This document shows positions 62,101 to 64,000 of a stretch of 64,000 bases of DNA, one piece after another. Position numbers and translations under genes: made by a program. The stretch spans positions 62,001-126,000 of the forward strand of contig NZ_FOQO01000001.1 of assembly GCF_900113765.1 (NCBI RefSeq). Reading direction: 5' to 3'. This stretch comes from Parapedobacter indicus. GTDB lineage: Bacteria; Bacteroidota; Bacteroidia; Sphingobacteriales; Sphingobacteriaceae. The notes below the pieces were generated by a model. The model was not told where the DNA came from. It searched no databases and was given only the letters and a program-made list of their open reading frames with translations. The number at the start of each line of letters is the position of its first letter. Positions within the stretch are counted from its first letter, which is position 1.

Positions 62101-64000
62101 GGCCAATGACGTTATTTTGAATCTTCATGCAGTGGATAATGACGAACGCAACAATAATCTTTCGGTTGATATTACAGGCAGCACCATCCTGACAGGCAAC
62201 CTTTGGCGGTATAATGGCGGCACATCCAACCGTTCCCTCACTGCGGACGGTTCAATGATAAACACCCGCGTGTTTCTCGCCAATGGATTTGCCTATGATC
62301 AGGTGTCAATCAGCGGCTACTGGACTCAGCATAGTGTGTTTTCCGGTGTCGCGGCCAGCAAAGTTGTTTTTACGGACACGAATGTTGCTTCTGACATCGG
62401 TATCAATGGAACAAACAACCAATTGGATACCGTAGAATTTAAAGGCGGCGGTAAAATCTATGGGACAAACAATACCATCGGTACGTTGATTTTTTTCCCA
62501 GGAAGCCGATATATCTTTAATGCCGGCACCAACACCATCATAACGGATAGCTGGTTTGGCAGTGGTACACCGTGCCGGTTGACGGAAATCATGAGCAGTG
62601 GGGCGACGAGTGCGATCGTTACCAAAGCTACGGGTAATGTAAACTTTGATTATGTCCGTTTTCAGCAGATGACAGCTACCGGTGGGGCGGAGTTTACGGC
62701 CGGCTCTCATAGCCAGGATCTGGGCGGCAGTAGCGGCTGGGACATCGCACCTTACGACGGCGCTTCGCCGATAATGGGCTTTGGCCCCGACCTTACGGTG
62801 TGTGCGGATGGATTCCCCATCGTGCTGAACACAGATGGGTTCTTTGCCGGTCCTTCTGCTACGTATTTATGGAGCGATGGCAGCACCGGCAATACGCTGA
62901 CCGTCACCGATGCCGGAACCTACAGCGTAACCGTAGAATATCCCGACGGGTGCAACATTTCCGATGAGATCGTCATCACCAAAAACACGGTAACCGTAGC
63001 GCCGATAACCGGCGCTGACGCGGTATGTGTTGACAATACCACCACGTTGCAGAGCGTCACCGAAGCGGGCGTTTGGAGCAGCAGCGATGCGGCCATCGCC
63101 ACGGTTGACGCGGCCACGGGAGAGGTAACGGGAATTGCCCCCGGAACGGCTACCATCACCTATACGGTAACCGCTGAAGAGGGTTGTACCGCCAGCCAGA
63201 CGGCGACGATTACGGTAAACCCACAGCCGGTGGTCGATGCCATCACGGGGACACTTACGTTATTTGAAGGGGAAACCACCACACTTTCCAGCACCACACC
63301 GGACGGTGTATGGTCGAGCAGCGATGCTGCCGTAGCCACCGTCGACGCCAGCGGCTTGGTAACCGGTGTATCCGGCGGCACGGCAGACATCACCTATACG
63401 GTGACCAACGCTGAGGGATGTGCGGAATCGGTGACCGCCACAGTTACGGTTGATGGATTCTCGGCTGCTAAACGCGAGGTTAGCGTTATCAAAACGGCGG
63501 ATGCCCAGGAACCCTATACCAACGGTAGCTTTATGATCAGCCTCCCTGCCGGCGTATTGGCCGTAGAGGATATCACGTTGAACTACAGCGTGAGCGGCAC
63601 CGCCACTCCGGGAACGGATTACACGGCGTTGACTGGCACAATCATCATAGCCGCAGGAACAAATGGCATTGCAGTGCCGGTTGACGTTATTGACAACGGT
63701 GTGGTAGAACCCAATGAAACTGTTATATTCAACTTGTCTGCGGCTACGTCGGCCAACTACACCTATACCATCCCAAGCGCGGGCAACAGCGCTACCGTGA
63801 ATATCGGCGACAATGATTTTACCGCCAGCAGCAACATCGTATTGCTCACCAAAGTATCCGATGCGATAGAAGGCGGCACTAACGGGCAATACCGGATAGC
63901 GTTGCCTGCAGGGGTTACCAGTTCTGAAGATGTGGTGATCAGCTTCAATCTTGCGGGCACTGCAGCAAATGTCTTTGACTATACGCTACTCGGATTGGAC
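59198..64000 (+). CDS. Giant secreted repeat protein (3' end outside window)
   Basis: From ATG 59198 the frame stays open to the window end (1601 codons seen). Signal peptide (ILFAFLVLVASVPLRAAD), then three diverged repeats of about 370-420 residues, each beginning YYWVGGGGNWSDLNGHW, LYWVGGAGDWSDRSHWS or RYWVGGAGDWNDASHWS (residues about 22, 443, 816). Next a PKD/Ig-like part (YLWSDGSTGNTLTVTDAG), BIG2 repeats (VWSSSDAAIATVDAATGEVT), and Calx-beta domains (ISLPAGVLAVEDITLNYSVS) that bind calcium in other proteins. It is probably a surface adhesin or a matrix protein, with a C-terminal sorting signal outside the window. Confidence 0.8.
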   Translation, partial: MKRILFAFLVLVASVPLRAADYYWVGGGGNWSDLNGHWRLGSPTGGVPSIVPATGDNVFFGSYSGFGTTAAARTVTLDANSFCANMTWESDVPNNPILARTGSNTLFIYGNLVLSPTVTYNGAIDVEFAGPNPATLTSNGEINGILNLTVNKPGSGLTLLDDLIYTGTTANNTYGLILTAGTLNATGRTMSVYNFRSESDSPRHLDITGGRLIILRNLYFRGANKSVTADGSYIQTGIRLATDGGEFDEVEALSDSPNNDLFAVYNTTFRKLVFSNPSLTSNARIHAGNIVDTLIFMGAGVVRNDNNVIKYVTFAGNAAVGGTNNVVQYAEIGGALEIIDNGAHVFDTLYTAPNKNIIIRGTTTINKRFRAGGLPCDGFTEIMGGSGGTIHFADGAVAEIDNVLLTNIAATGSITPLTVNGVDNEGNSGFIINTPTTASRTLYWVGGAGDWSDRSHWSETSGGTGGACIPFVTDNVVFDNASGLNAGSVITTSGNTYCQDMTWAANLSSNVTFNESNNYQLRVYGSVVLNPNVTMNAMLQFTGAEDVTFTNNNSTQGLLEARISKSGPSANIGTVALLDNWSNPQARVVWLRGDVDVHDRVLDINVFQGIQSQGGHLTMRDASITVNNWEFLNAAKTVDAAGSNILAKTNIGIRTGSFYQVESSATNVNAFDIANTTIDFLTFSNPSLTSEAWIGSGNTIGTLEFKGQGMIRYGGNSIDSLITGESRNFRFFDSNTINKYFKATHPDCSGLGEIRSGAAVSTIVFGADAEVDIANVYMENMVATGGGGSLTLPITFSGADAGGNTGWNIIASDGDARYWVGGAGDWNDASHWSTTSGGPGGACIPTVANDVYFDANSGFGTTAAARTITVNAGNAYFRDMNWTGAANNPILNKAGAWNMEAWGESMVLNPSSTLNTTIQFRGTEETTITGQALGNLDFELRKTGGRLVFGNDYSNSQTDIFLYEGSLVANDVILNLHAVDNDERNNNLSVDITGSTILTGNLWRYNGGTSNRSLTADGSMINTRVFLANGFAYDQVSISGYWTQHSVFSGVAASKVVFTDTNVASDIGINGTNNQLDTVEFKGGGKIYGTNNTIGTLIFFPGSRYIFNAGTNTIITDSWFGSGTPCRLTEIMSSGATSAIVTKATGNVNFDYVRFQQMTATGGAEFTAGSHSQDLGGSSGWDIAPYDGASPIMGFGPDLTVCADGFPIVLNTDGFFAGPSATYLWSDGSTGNTLTVTDAGTYSVTVEYPDGCNISDEIVITKNTVTVAPITGADAVCVDNTTTLQSVTEAGVWSSSDAAIATVDAATGEVTGIAPGTATITYTVTAEEGCTASQTATITVNPQPVVDAITGTLTLFEGETTTLSSTTPDGVWSSSDAAVATVDASGLVTGVSGGTADITYTVTNAEGCAESVTATVTVDGFSAAKREVSVIKTADAQEPYTNGSFMISLPAGVLAVEDITLNYSVSGTATPGTDYTALTGTIIIAAGTNGIAVPVDVIDNGVVEPNETVIFNLSAATSANYTYTIPSAGNSATVNIGDNDFTASSNIVLLTKVSDAIEGGTNGQYRIALPAGVTSSEDVVISFNLAGTAANVFDYTLLGLD

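Overview
The window looks like a chromosomal segment of a Bacteroidota bacterium, most likely a Sphingobacteriaceae-type glycan degrader (Pedobacter/Parapedobacter-like). The reasons are a SusC/SusD pair, a heparinase II/III plus family 88 glucuronyl hydrolase operon, promoters with the Bacteroidota -7 element (TAnnTTTG), a propeller-type sensor kinase and DUF6266-type genes. The genus is an inference.

Layout. (1) 1-4.6 kb is backbone: the 3' end of a heparinase II/III-like lyase translationally coupled to a GH88 hydrolase interrupted by one in-frame TGA, then a convergent sulfite-oxidase-type molybdoenzyme with a c-type cytochrome. (2) About 4.7-38.7 kb is a visibly more AT-rich accessory island full of conflict genes and wreckage. 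It holds a broken HAD gene; a DUF3800 plus BECR-nuclease-like pair; IS21 and IS3 scraps; a decayed VapC with its antitoxin; a UvrD-like helicase lacking its Walker A end; a HEPN plus PD-(D/E)XK-like pair; a GTP-cyclohydrolase-II-like enzyme overlapping a SLATT membrane protein; an XRE-HNH-small-protein operon behind a perfect 15-bp inverted repeat; a secreted protein plus metzincin lipoprotein; an IS3-family element with a frameshifted transposase; a five-gene operon joining a type ISP restriction-modification enzyme to an ImmA/IrrE-DUF4411 toxin-antitoxin pair; and a five-gene operon of S1-flanked SF1 helicase, winged-helix protein, PLD-family protein, CARF protein and CARF-nuclease with no CRISPR or cas gene in view. 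Related hairpin repeats flank this last operon on both sides. A 91-bp tandem repeat, an HTH-like protein and a structured RNA locus with its own promoter element and terminator close the island.

(3) 39-64 kb returns to GC-richer backbone: a metalloprotease-thioredoxin-SusC-SusD uptake operon, an intact VapBC-type pair paralogous to the decayed one, a Crp/Fnr-like regulator, an HTTM-type membrane operon, a LytS/LytR-type two-component pair, a DUF6266 plus two small membrane proteins locus preceded by helically phased short repeats, a NarL-type response regulator convergent with a large propeller-type sensor kinase, and the start of a giant secreted repeat protein running off the right edge.

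The two best candidates for an undescribed system are the CRISPR-less CARF/PLD/helicase operon (28265-36622) and the GTP cyclohydrolase II-like/SLATT pair (12972-14001). In the latter the catalytic tyrosine position of GTP cyclohydrolase II is methionine, which suggests an altered GTP-derived product feeding a membrane effector. Both assignments rest on motif reading by eye and need structural or profile searches to confirm.
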